Shown piece by piece: positions 33,040 through 41,625 of a DNA stretch of 59,576 nucleotides. The notes beneath the pieces are model-generated. The model did not search any database and was not told where the DNA came from. It saw only the letters and a list, made by a program, of their open reading frames with translations. How positions within the stretch are numbered: the stretch's first letter is position 1; each line of letters opens with the position of its first letter. The translations under genes were made by a program, and so were the position numbers. This DNA is from Selenomonas sp. AE3005 (GTDB lineage: Bacteria > Bacillota > Negativicutes > Selenomonadales > Selenomonadaceae): NCBI RefSeq assembly GCF_905233635.1, contig NZ_CAJODG010000025.1, positions 1 to 59,576 of the forward strand. Reading direction: 5' to 3'.

Positions 33040-34422
33040 ATGTCTATGAAAAAGCCTATACCAATCACGAATGAGAGATTTCGCCTGGGGTATCATTTGA
33101 TGACGCCAGGTGGCTGGATGAATGACCCGAATGGTTTTTCTTTCTTCAAAGGCTGGTATCATATATTTTATCAGTATTATCCGTATGCAGCCCAGTGGGG
33201 CCCCATGCATTGGGGACATGCCCGCAGCCGTGATTTGATTCACTGGGAAACCCTGCCGGCAGCCTTAGAACCGGACGAAAATGAAAACGGCTGTTTCTCC
33301 GGCAGTGCGGTGGTTTATGATGATAAGCTCTGGCTGATTTACACAGGCCATCATACACCGAACGCTGTTGACCCGGAGGATTTCTATCAGGACCAGAGAG
33401 TGGCCTGGAGTGAGGACGGCATTAACTTCACGAAGTATGGTGCTAATCCGGTATTAAAGACACCGGCAGACAATACGAAACACTTCCGTGACCCGAAAGT
33501 CTGGCAGGAAGGCGATACCTTCTACATGGTGCTGGGCAGCCAGGATTTGGACGGCCTCGGCCGGGCGCTGATTTACAGCTCCAAGGACTTGCTGCACTGG
33601 GAACTGGCAACGGAACTGAGCAAGGCCAAGACCAAGGAAACGGAAGGCTACATGTGGGAATGTCCTGATTTCTTCCATCTAGACGGCAAGGATATCCTGC
33701 TGATGTCCCCGCAGGGGCTGGAGGCAGACGGCGACCGGTTCCGTAATCTGAATCAGACGGGTTATCTGCTGGGCAATGTTGAGGATAATAAGCTGCAGCA
33801 TGATGGCTTTGTGGAAATTGATAACGGGCATGACTTCTATGCGACACAGACGATGTTGACGCCGGACGGCCGGCGCGTTATGATTGCCTGGATGAATGCC
33901 TGGGATTCGCCCATGCCGGAAATTGAAGATGGCTGGGCCGGAGCACTGACGCTGCCGCGTGAGCTGTCAGTAAAAGATGGCCGGGTGCTGCAGAAGCCAA
34001 TCAGGGAACTTACGGGACTGCGGCAGGATGTGCTGGTCGACGGGGCACTGGCGGCTGAACGTGATTACAAGCTGGGCCGGTTGGCAGAGCTGGAACTGAC
34101 CTTCACAGAAAAGGCCGAAGGCGTACTGCTCCTGCTGACCGATGGCGACAAGAGCCTGCAGCTGAGCCTCGAGCCCGGCGGACGTTTCGTGATAAACCGC
34201 AACACGAAAGATGGCGAACGCGCAGCGGTATTACGCAGTGGTGAACCGTTGAAACTGCAAATCTTCATCGACAGAAGTTCGGCGGAAATATTTGTGGCTG
34301 ACGGGGAACTGACGTTTACCGAACGCATTTACTGGGAAAATGATGTAAACTGCCGCCTGCTCACCAAGGCTGCTAATCAGGCCAAGGCTTGGCGGCTAGA
34401 AAGCGAGAGCAATCAGTATTGA
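33040..34422 (+). CDS. GH32 sucrose-6-phosphate hydrolase / beta-fructosidase, cytosolic
   Basis: Glycoside hydrolase family 32 enzyme of 460 residues without a signal peptide. The nucleophile motif is GGWMNDPNGFSFF near residue 25, the transition-state motif is FRDPKVW, and the acid/base is in MWECPDFF. A C-terminal beta-sandwich has SSAEIFVADGE. It hydrolyses fructose from sucrose or short fructans. Since the neighbouring importer is an MFS permease and not a PTS, the substrate is probably free rather than phosphorylated sugar. The ribosome site is AGGGAG. It is the first gene of the LacI-controlled operon. Confidence 0.93.
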   Translation: MSMKKPIPITNERFRLGYHLMTPGGWMNDPNGFSFFKGWYHIFYQYYPYAAQWGPMHWGHARSRDLIHWETLPAALEPDENENGCFSGSAVVYDDKLWLIYTGHHTPNAVDPEDFYQDQRVAWSEDGINFTKYGANPVLKTPADNTKHFRDPKVWQEGDTFYMVLGSQDLDGLGRALIYSSKDLLHWELATELSKAKTKETEGYMWECPDFFHLDGKDILLMSPQGLEADGDRFRNLNQTGYLLGNVEDNKLQHDGFVEIDNGHDFYATQTMLTPDGRRVMIAWMNAWDSPMPEIEDGWAGALTLPRELSVKDGRVLQKPIRELTGLRQDVLVDGALAAERDYKLGRLAELELTFTEKAEGVLLLLTDGDKSLQLSLEPGGRFVINRNTKDGERAAVLRSGEPLKLQIFIDRSSAEIFVADGELTFTERIYWENDVNCRLLTKAANQAKAWRLESESNQY

Positions 34423-34451
34423 TTTAGAGAAACCAAAAGGGGACGATAATC

Positions 34452-35726
34452 ATGCAAAACATTTTTACGAAGGCATTGCGTAATCCGTTTTATCGGACGG
34501 GTTCACTGGAAATTCTCTTATTCTTTGCCGGCTGGGGGATTTGGTGGTCTTTCTTCCAGATTTGGCTGACGACCAAACAGGGCTTTTCGGGAGCTCAGGT
34601 CGGCACGATTTACACGTTTGGTTCGGCCGTAGCGCTGGTACTGATGTTTGTTTACGGTTCACTGCAGGATAAACTCGGATTGAAAAAACACCTGCTGATT
34701 GCCATGGTTGGCTGTCAGGTGCTGCTGGCACCATTCTTTACCTGGGTTTATGTACCCATGCTGGAGAGTAACTTCTATGTCGGGGCCATGGTTGGTGCTG
34801 TGTATCTGGCTGTGGCATATCTGGCTGCCTGCCCGGTGTTTGAGGCGGTGACGGAAAGACTCAGCCGCCGCTACAGTTTCGAGTATGGACAGGCTCGGGC
34901 CTGGGGTTCCTTTGGTTATGCAATGTCGGCTCTGGCCGCCGGTTTCCTCTTTACTATCAATCCGTATCTGGTATTCTGGACCGGCTCGGCTGTGTCGGCA
35001 GTTCTCTTGGCAGTACTGCTGCTCATGAAACCGGAGAATAAGGAAGAAAATATCGCTGCTTATGAGAACAGCGAGGAACGCAATAAGGCGGTTAAATCTC
35101 CTTCCCTTAAGGAAATCATTAAAGTCTTTGGTATCTTTGATGTTTGGAAAATTATTATCTTTGTTATCTTAAGCTGGACGTTCTACACCGTATTTGACCA
35201 GCAGATGTTCCCCGAATTCTTCACGCGTTTCTTTGCTACACCGGAAGAGGGACAGCAGGCTTATGGTATCCTGAATTCTGTACAGGTATTCTTGGAATTT
35301 CTGATGATGGGCCTGGTGCCGGTACTGATGAAAAAAATCGGCGTGCGTCATTCGTTGCTGCTGGGCTGTCTGATTATGATCTGCCGTATTGGCGGCTGCG
35401 GTCTGGCCTCAACTCCTTTGGGCATTGGCCTCATTAAGCTCCTGCATGCTCCGGAAACGGCACTCTTTGTACTGGCCATCTTCCGTTATTTCACCTTGCA
35501 CTTTGATACGCGTGTATCTGCCACCCTCTATATGGTTGGTTTCCAGATTGCGGCCTCTGTGGGCGGTATCATCTTCTCCGTACCGCTGGGCAGCCTGCGT
35601 GACAGCATCGGTTATCAGAGTACTTTCCTGACTATTGCCGGGATTGTCCTGGTGGCTACTCTGTATGCATTCTGCATTCTGAAAAAAGATGACCGTGATG
35701 TAGAAGGTCAGCCGCTGGAGGCATAA
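34452..35726 (+). CDS. MFS oligosaccharide:H+ symporter, LacY/CscB type
   Basis: A 424-residue membrane protein with 12 predicted helices. The segment EYGQARAWGSFGYA and the overall pattern match the oligosaccharide:H+ symporter family that includes LacY, RafB and the sucrose permease CscB. Between two GH32 genes the cargo is most likely sucrose or short fructo-oligosaccharides. It follows the first GH32 by 29 nt. A hairpin after it may lower transcription of the next two genes. Confidence 0.92.
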   Translation: MQNIFTKALRNPFYRTGSLEILLFFAGWGIWWSFFQIWLTTKQGFSGAQVGTIYTFGSAVALVLMFVYGSLQDKLGLKKHLLIAMVGCQVLLAPFFTWVYVPMLESNFYVGAMVGAVYLAVAYLAACPVFEAVTERLSRRYSFEYGQARAWGSFGYAMSALAAGFLFTINPYLVFWTGSAVSAVLLAVLLLMKPENKEENIAAYENSEERNKAVKSPSLKEIIKVFGIFDVWKIIIFVILSWTFYTVFDQQMFPEFFTRFFATPEEGQQAYGILNSVQVFLEFLMMGLVPVLMKKIGVRHSLLLGCLIMICRIGGCGLASTPLGIGLIKLLHAPETALFVLAIFRYFTLHFDTRVSATLYMVGFQIAASVGGIIFSVPLGSLRDSIGYQSTFLTIAGIVLVATLYAFCILKKDDRDVEGQPLEA

Positions 35727-35741
35727 AAGTTTGATGGTGCA

Positions 35742-35786
35742 GGAAACGTCACTGAAATGTTGCAGGAAAGTGACGTTTCCTTTTTT
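35742..35786 (+). terminator. Internal terminator in the fructan operon
   Basis: Perfect 12-bp arms GGAAACGTCACT / AGTGACGTTTCC are followed by six T residues. The porin gene begins only 17 nt later, so this is probably partial attenuation between the permease and the porin. Confidence 0.85.
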
Positions 35787-35802
35787 GGAGGGTGAAAGCA
35801 TA

Positions 35803-37131
35803 ATGAAGAAGAATCTGCTTATGGGCGGCCTGCTGCCGGCCTTGGTATTAGGCTCGTGCGGCGTGGCCGGAGCGCAGCCGGCGGCCATGGATACGCTGAC
35901 GGCGATAGAACAGAATCCGGAGACCGTAAATCAGGCAAAGGCTGCGACTGAACCGGTAACCCAGGAGTCCCTGCAGGAAATGCGCAGACAGCTGGAGGAT
36001 CAGCTGCAGCAGGCCCAGGAACTTCAGAACAGACTGAATGCCCAGCTGGGCAGCTTGGAAAAGCGCATGAAAAAGGTGGAGAAAAGAAGCTGGGAACCGC
36101 AAGTAGATATTCACGGATATGGGCGTCTCAGATGGGACAAGCATAATTTTTCTGACTTCAATGGCACGGATAGAAAATCTGTCTGGCTCAATCTGTTTGT
36201 AAATCACCGCATAAATGACCGCTGGTCGCTGCACAGCGAACATGAGTTTGAAAATGACCTTTCCAGCAATACGGGCGCTTACAAAGAGCATGGAAAATCA
36301 AGGCCGGTTCTGCAGCTCTACGCACAGGGGCGTGTTGGCGATGTCAATGTTAAGCTGGGGCGCTTCTACCTGCAATCCCCCTATAAGTTCACCTATGATG
36401 AAAAGGTAAACGGCTGGCAGGTCAATTATGGCATCCCAACTAAATGGGGGCGGAAGGCAGAGTTTACCTTGAGTTCCGGTACATCGACCAGCCAGACATT
36501 CCACGGAGATACGGAAAACACAAAAAATGTCTGGGATCAGTACTATGAAAATACGCAGATGTTGTCGCTGATGGGCGTAATTCCTGTGGCGAAGAATACG
36601 AATATTAGCGCACATTACGGACGAATGACTATGCGTGACATCCATTTGGAACGTAAAACATGGTCTGTGGGTTTTGACACCAAGCTGAACCGCGATTTGA
36701 AATTGACGGCAGGTATCGCCAAATCTGATTCAGAAACCTTGAATAAGTCACACTTTATTCAGTTGCAGTACAAAGAAGCTCGTCCTGATGTTCCCGGTTC
36801 CTATGATTTCTATATCAAAAAATATCTGCAACGCGGCCATACTGGGATGAGCAATTGGTTTAATGATGATATCGTAGATGTTACTCGTGGTGATGATACC
36901 CCGCAGCTCGATGAAAAGAGTAATGGCTTAAACCGCTGGGATTATCGTGCCGGTGAGTTTAACGGCATCCGAATTGGTCTTGATTACGTGCCTGTGCGTA
37001 ATACCAAGCTGTTGCTTCATTATACATACGGTAAGCTGGGAATTTTTGACCCCGATAATCATGGTGGTAACCATGATGGGGAAAAGAAAGATTACAGTTT
37101 CCTCCGCACTCAGTTGGAAATGTATTTCTAA
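35803..37131 (+). CDS. Outer-membrane porin-like protein with coiled coil
   Basis: An exported protein of 442 residues. The signal peptide ends near AGAQPA; an alternative lipobox LGSC also exists. A heptad-rich helix from about residue 50 to 110 (QLEDQLQQAQELQNRL) is followed by a beta-barrel with many alternating aromatic strands, starting IHGYGRLRWDKH and ending in LEMYF, an aromatic C-terminus. The barrel is of the oligosaccharide porin type found in diderm Firmicutes. The coiled coil probably reaches into the periplasm towards the cell wall. In this operon it likely admits fructan fragments. Confidence 0.82.
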   Translation: MKKNLLMGGLLPALVLGSCGVAGAQPAAMDTLTAIEQNPETVNQAKAATEPVTQESLQEMRRQLEDQLQQAQELQNRLNAQLGSLEKRMKKVEKRSWEPQVDIHGYGRLRWDKHNFSDFNGTDRKSVWLNLFVNHRINDRWSLHSEHEFENDLSSNTGAYKEHGKSRPVLQLYAQGRVGDVNVKLGRFYLQSPYKFTYDEKVNGWQVNYGIPTKWGRKAEFTLSSGTSTSQTFHGDTENTKNVWDQYYENTQMLSLMGVIPVAKNTNISAHYGRMTMRDIHLERKTWSVGFDTKLNRDLKLTAGIAKSDSETLNKSHFIQLQYKEARPDVPGSYDFYIKKYLQRGHTGMSNWFNDDIVDVTRGDDTPQLDEKSNGLNRWDYRAGEFNGIRIGLDYVPVRNTKLLLHYTYGKLGIFDPDNHGGNHDGEKKDYSFLRTQLEMYF

Positions 37132-37167
37132 GCGGCTTATTATTTGATGAAAGAAGGCAGACATAAA

Positions 37168-38640
37168 ATGAAAAAACAGATTTTGGCCGCCTTGCTGGCC
37201 GCTTCGAGTCTTTGCATGGGCAGTTCACAGGTTGGCGCTTATCCGGCGCTTTTCCCCAACTCCGGATACAGCTGGGTGGGCGATACCATGCCGTTTTACG
37301 ATGGACAGCAGTTCCGTATCTTCTATCTGGAGGATATGCGTGATGGAGATACAGGTTTCCACCCCTGGAGCCTGTGGACAACGAAAGATTTTACAGATTA
37401 TCACCATGATAGCAAAGTTATTCCCTACGATACTGATAATGAATTTGCCAAGGATTCGGCACTGGGCACGGGTTCGGTAGTTCAGGATAAAGATGGTCTT
37501 TACCATGCATTTTACACTGGTTTTAACTGGCGCAGCATGCCCAAGGAAAATATTATGCATGCCATTAGCCGTGACCTCGTGAGCTGGCAGAAACTGCCGG
37601 AGGATTCCTTCCAGGGCAGCAAGCCTTATATCTATGATGACACGTTCCGTGACCCGAATGTATTCTACAATGCTGACTATGATGAATACTGGATGCTGAT
37701 TACGACACGCAATCAAAAGCCCTGCGGCGTAATCGCCCTGTATACCTCCAAGGATCTCAAGCATTGGGAGGACAAAGGCGTATTATTTGAAAACGATATG
37801 GGCAGTGACGCCAATATGGAATGTCCGACACTCGTGAAGTATGGCGATTACTGGTATCTGACCTTCTCCGACCAGTGGCCGAACCGTGTCGTACATTATC
37901 GTATGGCCAAGGATTCCAAAGGGCCCTTTGAGAAACCGGCACAGGATTATTTTGACGCCAGCGGTTTCTATGCCGGCAAACTGGCGCAGGACAAGAATGA
38001 CCTCTACCTGGTAGGCTGGACGCCGACCAAGTGGGACGGACTCGATAAACGTCCGACGGACTGGGCCGGCAATATGGTAACGCACCAGCTTAAACAGCGT
38101 CCGGATGGTACACTTTACCCGGTACCGGTGACCAAGGCGGTAGAACGCCTGCGTAAGGCTGAAAAGTTGACACCGTTGACGCAGAGTGGGAATGTGACCG
38201 CCACAGGCTGTGATTACCAGTTCAGCGGTAAAGGGTATGCCGATGTGGTGATGTCCAAGCTGAGCGGTATCAAGAAAATCACGGGACGCTTTACGCCGTC
38301 CGGACAGCAGGGCAAATTCGGCCTGATGTTCAATGTCGGCCCGCAGCAGACCGGCTCGCTCAATCTCGTGTTTGACCAGGCAAAGCAGCAGGTAGCTTTC
38401 TATAATACGGATACGTCTAAGATAAACAAGGCCAATCCGGAACTGGCTGTCCCTGTCAGCCTCCAGCCGGGAGAAAGCTATAACTTCACTCTGCTGATTG
38501 ATGATACGGTAGCCGTGCTGTATGTCAATGACCAGATGGCACTCAGCACACGCATGTATGCGCTGCCTGAGCACCAATGGGGTATCTTCTCTGTAGACAG
38601 TGATGTTGTGCTGTCGGAACTTAATAGCAGTACATTTTAA
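37168..38640 (+). CDS. Exported GH32 fructan hydrolase (levanase or inulinase-like)
   Basis: A 490-residue clan J glycosidase with a Sec signal peptide (about residues 1-24, ending VGAYP). The beta-propeller starts with the aspartate in WVGDTMPFY rather than the usual WMNDPNG. FRDPNVF carries the RDP motif, and MECPTL carries the acid/base glutamate. A C-terminal beta-sandwich covers about residues 340-490. It should cut fructan at the cell surface or in the periplasm, upstream of uptake by the porin and permease of the same operon. The ATG at 37168 is behind GAAGGCAG. The exact linkage preference is not visible. Confidence 0.85.
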   Translation: MKKQILAALLAASSLCMGSSQVGAYPALFPNSGYSWVGDTMPFYDGQQFRIFYLEDMRDGDTGFHPWSLWTTKDFTDYHHDSKVIPYDTDNEFAKDSALGTGSVVQDKDGLYHAFYTGFNWRSMPKENIMHAISRDLVSWQKLPEDSFQGSKPYIYDDTFRDPNVFYNADYDEYWMLITTRNQKPCGVIALYTSKDLKHWEDKGVLFENDMGSDANMECPTLVKYGDYWYLTFSDQWPNRVVHYRMAKDSKGPFEKPAQDYFDASGFYAGKLAQDKNDLYLVGWTPTKWDGLDKRPTDWAGNMVTHQLKQRPDGTLYPVPVTKAVERLRKAEKLTPLTQSGNVTATGCDYQFSGKGYADVVMSKLSGIKKITGRFTPSGQQGKFGLMFNVGPQQTGSLNLVFDQAKQQVAFYNTDTSKINKANPELAVPVSLQPGESYNFTLLIDDTVAVLYVNDQMALSTRMYALPEHQWGIFSVDSDVVLSELNSSTF

Positions 38641-38646
38641 CTGATT

Positions 38647-38697
38647 ACCGTCAGCGGTATCTCACCTTTGTGGTGAGGGCTGCTGGCGGTATTTTTT
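38647..38697 (+). terminator. Terminator after the exported GH32
   Basis: A long hairpin with outer arms ACCGTCAGC / GCTGGCGGT and an inner stem CTCACC / GGTGAG ends in ATTTTTT. Confidence 0.85.
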
Positions 38698-38800
38698 GCG
38701 AGTTTTTTTATAATGGCAGGAAAAACATGTTCATTATAGAAGAATAAATACATTAGAATAAAATTATAGTAAATGTACAGTGAGTGAGGAGGTAGTGGAG

Positions 38801-39229
38801 ATGTTGAATTCTAAGCAGGCAGGTTTTTCCTTGTTGGGTGTGCTCATTGCGGTCATGATTATTGGCATTATGGCCACGATGGCTGTGCCGCGGTTTTCTT
38901 CCATGCTGGTGACAGCCAATACGGCCAAGATTCAAAGCGACCTGAATACCTTGGACGCAGCCATTGCGGTGTACCAGCTGGAAAAGGGAACTGTACCCAG
39001 CAGCATTGGTGATTTGTCGCCATATATCAGCAATGCGGACAACTTGAAACCGCCTACCGGAAACTGCCGGCTGATAGAGTCGGGAGTGACAGCTATCAAA
39101 GCCACGACTTACGCTGTAACGGCTGATACTGCCAGTAAAACCGCTAATGAGGGCGTAAGGGCTACTTGTGACGGACATACGGCGGAGGAATTTGGCAATG
39201 GCAAAAATACAACGGCAACTACGCCCTGA
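38801..39229 (+). CDS. Type IV pilin / major pseudopilin-like protein lacking Glu5
   Basis: A 142-residue prepilin with a short leader ending in KQAG, then the hydrophobic helix FSLLGVLIAVMIIGIMATM. The fifth mature residue, glutamate in nearly all major pilins, is glycine here. The remaining body of about 115 residues is GspG or PilE-like, with two cysteines (NCRL and ATCDG) near the C-terminus that may form a disulfide. The ATG has a GAGGAGGT site. It is the first gene of the pilus cluster. The 32-nt overlap with the peptidase gene indicates coupled expression. Confidence 0.85.
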   Translation: MLNSKQAGFSLLGVLIAVMIIGIMATMAVPRFSSMLVTANTAKIQSDLNTLDAAIAVYQLEKGTVPSSIGDLSPYISNADNLKPPTGNCRLIESGVTAIKATTYAVTADTASKTANEGVRATCDGHTAEEFGNGKNTTATTP

Positions 39230-39800
39230 GATTCCCGAACGGTTCAGTGGAGCGTTATGGCTGGAACTGCGTGACAGCTGGTGTCTGCTGATGGCAGGAG
39301 CTACCTGCCTGCTGCTGCCCCTGCCACTGGATAAGTTTTTTCCGGCCTGGCTTTTAGCGGCGGTGCTCGCCTTACTGGCTTTGGGTGACTATCGCTATGG
39401 CCTGCTGTATGACTCACTGGTGCTCCTGTTGTTTGGTTTGGGGATAGTGCCCCTGAGTTGTGGTGCAGTAACCTGGCTAGAGGCCGTGGGCGGCAGTCTG
39501 CTGGGCGGCGGTTTGCTCTATGCTGTCAGGCAGTTGTCACATGGCGGTCTGGGACTGGGCGATGTAAAACTAATCGCAGCGTTGGGGCCTTGGCTTGGGT
39601 GGCAGAATATCATTCTCTGCCTGCTGCTGAGTTCCTGTCTGGGAACTGCCTATGGCCTGCTGAGGCTGCTGCAGGGAAAAATGACCAGGCACACAGCTTT
39701 GCCTTTTGGCCCGTTTTTAGCCCTGGGCGCGGTTCTGGCTTTTGTCTGGGGGGACAGCTGCTGGCGTTTTTGGGAGGCGCTATATGTCAGCTTATGGTAA
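39198..39800 (+). CDS. Prepilin peptidase, short form (A24 family)
   Basis: A membrane aspartyl peptidase that cleaves prepilin leaders. The second active-site motif GLGLGDVKL is clear at about residue 120, and the first aspartate is probably in LALGDYRYG. The N-terminal cytosolic methyltransferase domain with its CxxC motifs, present in full PilD, is missing, so this is the short form. About six hydrophobic helices are present. The ATG at 39198 has GGAGGAA; an earlier in-frame ATG at 39168 is less likely. It overlaps genes on both sides. Confidence 0.88.
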   Translation: MAKIQRQLRPEIPERFSGALWLELRDSWCLLMAGATCLLLPLPLDKFFPAWLLAAVLALLALGDYRYGLLYDSLVLLLFGLGIVPLSCGAVTWLEAVGGSLLGGGLLYAVRQLSHGGLGLGDVKLIAALGPWLGWQNIILCLLLSSCLGTAYGLLRLLQGKMTRHTALPFGPFLALGAVLAFVWGDSCWRFWEALYVSLW

Positions 39801-40305
39801 AGGCCAGCGGGGCTTTTTATTGTGGGAATTGACACTGGTGATAATGATTATGACGGTGCTGGCAGCACTGGCCTTTCCCGGTGTGTTTAAATTTTACCGG
39901 CAGGCGGCGGTGGAGTATGAGGCCGAACATTTGCTGGCCGACATACGCCGGTGCCAGTCGCTCAGCCGGGTAAGCGGCAGCAGTGCCTGGAAATACGGGG
40001 CTGATAGTTCAGCGGACACCTTTGTGCATTTGGTGCTGGAAAAAGGCCGGTATACTACAATGGCAGGAAATTTGCGCACCTTGGAGCGTCATGCCTATCT
40101 GGCCGGGGTAAAGGCGGTCAAGGAGGACAATACAACCTACGCCACGCGGGCGGATATTGCTTTTTCCCAGGAAGGGACGCCGCGGAGTGTGGAGTCCATG
40201 ATGACGATTCTGATTTATTATCAGGGTTATGAGCAGGAAGGGCGGCGGATTATGATTAGCAAGGGCGGACGTATCAGAATGGAGCGTGGTCAGCATGGGG
40301 GCTGA
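39784..40305 (+). CDS. Prepilin-type protein (GspH/ComGD-like)
   Basis: A 173-residue minor pilin. After the leader ending in GQRG comes the N-terminal helix FLLWELTLVIMIMTVLAALAF, with glutamate at position 5. The body is beta-rich and shows no cysteines. GGGAGG lies about 10 nt before the ATG at 39784. It overlaps the peptidase gene by 17 nt and the next prepilin by 11 nt. Confidence 0.85.
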   Translation: MSAYGKGQRGFLLWELTLVIMIMTVLAALAFPGVFKFYRQAAVEYEAEHLLADIRRCQSLSRVSGSSAWKYGADSSADTFVHLVLEKGRYTTMAGNLRTLERHAYLAGVKAVKEDNTTYATRADIAFSQEGTPRSVESMMTILIYYQGYEQEGRRIMISKGGRIRMERGQHGG

Positions 40306-40678
40306 TGAGCAGCGCGGCTATTTTTTGTGGGAAACTTTGCTGCTGACCATGATATTGCTGTTTATGACAGCTGCAGCCGGGCTGTATGTGCAGTCTGTAC
40401 GCCTGCAAAGCTCCGGGACGGCAACGGCTGCGATGAATTTTCTGGCTGGCACCCAGCTCGCTTATCTGCAGGCGGAACTGGATAAGACGGGCAGCCTGCC
40501 GGGGGAAAGCGCGTATCTGGGCCCGGCGGCAGATTTGACACAAAACAGGCTGACGTATGAGGTCTATAGCCGGCAGCAGCGGCAGGGCGAAAGTGTGCAG
40601 GCGGTGGTGTATGTATCCTGGAAGGGGCGTGGCGGAAGTGGCAGCCGGGAATTCAGCCGCTGTTTGGTGCGGCACTAG
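40295..40678 (+). CDS. Prepilin-type protein (minor pilin)
   Basis: A short prepilin of 127 residues with leader ending EQRG and helix YFLWETLLLTMILLFMTAAAG, glutamate at position 5. The rest is a small beta-rich head. I chose the ATG at 40295; a GTG at 40286 is possible. The order in the cluster resembles GspI or ComGE-like minor pilins, but no exact family is clear. Confidence 0.8.
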   Translation: MGADEQRGYFLWETLLLTMILLFMTAAAGLYVQSVRLQSSGTATAAMNFLAGTQLAYLQAELDKTGSLPGESAYLGPAADLTQNRLTYEVYSRQQRQGESVQAVVYVSWKGRGGSGSREFSRCLVRH

Positions 40679-41207
40679 ACAGCAGGCAGGCTTTATCACC
40701 CTGGAGGGCCTGGTGGCCGTGCCGTTGCTGACCATGCTGCTCGTGACTATGACGGCGCTGTTTATGTGGAGTTTTAAAACATACTTTACCACTTTGGCAG
40801 ACGCAGAGCTGGTGCAGGAAGTGCAAATGGCCATGGTCAGGCTGCAGGGGGAGGCAGCTGCCGGGACGGAAATAAAGCCATTAAACGGCGGCCGGCAGGG
40901 TTTTACCCTGCGGCGGCGGACTAATCCCCTGCGCCGTGAAGAGTCAGGGAAGGAGTATTTGGATATCAGCTATTACCTGCATGAAATGACGGGAACCAGC
41001 AAGCTGGTTCGGGGTGATAATTACGCACCGCTGACAGGTGACCATGGGCTGGCCAGAGTCACGATTACGGATTTTTCAGCGGTGGCAGATACGGAATATC
41101 CGGAAGTGTATAACCTGCATCTGACAGGCAGAAGTGAGGTAACAGGTCATGAGTACACCGTATCGACAGCTGTGTATATCCATAAGCCGGCAGAGCAGCT
41201 GCCCTAG
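40638..41207 (+). CDS. Prepilin-type protein (GspJ/ComGF-like)
   Basis: A minor pilin of about 190 residues. RQQAG is followed by the helix FITLEGLVAVPLLTMLLVTM, with glutamate at position 5 and a proline kink. The body is beta-rich and long, as in GspJ or PilW. The start is uncertain: GTG at 40638 with GAAGGGG about 10 nt upstream is the best candidate, and GTG at 40629 is an alternative. It overlaps the previous gene by about 40 nt. Confidence 0.78.
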   Translation: MAAGNSAAVWCGTRQQAGFITLEGLVAVPLLTMLLVTMTALFMWSFKTYFTTLADAELVQEVQMAMVRLQGEAAAGTEIKPLNGGRQGFTLRRRTNPLRREESGKEYLDISYYLHEMTGTSKLVRGDNYAPLTGDHGLARVTITDFSAVADTEYPEVYNLHLTGRSEVTGHEYTVSTAVYIHKPAEQLP

Positions 41208-41625
41208 ACAGCAGGGGATTGTTTCCTGGGTGGCGCTGTGCTGGCTGCTGATTATGCTGCTGCTCGGACAGGGGCTGTTGTATTATGTCGGGCAGGGGGC
41301 ACGGCAGGCCGGCGATTTTTCCCGGGAAACGGAACTGCGGTTCCGGGCGGAAAGCGCCGTGGAGGAAAATTATCTGGCCCTGCAAAGCCGCAGCGCGGAA
41401 CTGGACGCCTTGCAGCCCGGGGCGAAAATTTATTTGGGAACTACCGGCAGCAATGAGGAGGCAGTGGCAGGCTATGCCCTGAAGGACAATGGCCTGATTT
41501 ATATCATCGCCACGGCCTTTGACCGCCGGACAGAATTTGGGAAAGCGGCGGAGGTACATGTCATGGCTAAAGGCGTGCTGAAAAAGGAGGGGGATAAATA
41601 TGTTTGGCTGGGCTGGGCGCCTTAA
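41149..41625 (+). CDS. PilX/GspK-like minor pilin
   Basis: A 158-residue protein with an unusually long basic leader ending RQQG, then the helix IVSWVALCWLLIMLLLGQGL. Position 5 is valine, not glutamate, as in GspK and some tip pilins. The body is shorter than GspK and resembles PilX or ComGG. It overlaps the neighbouring genes on both sides (59 nt and 26 nt), so the whole set is one tightly packed operon. Confidence 0.72.
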   Translation: MSTPYRQLCISISRQSSCPRQQGIVSWVALCWLLIMLLLGQGLLYYVGQGARQAGDFSRETELRFRAESAVEENYLALQSRSAELDALQPGAKIYLGTTGSNEEAVAGYALKDNGLIYIIATAFDRRTEFGKAAEVHVMAKGVLKKEGDKYVWLGWAP

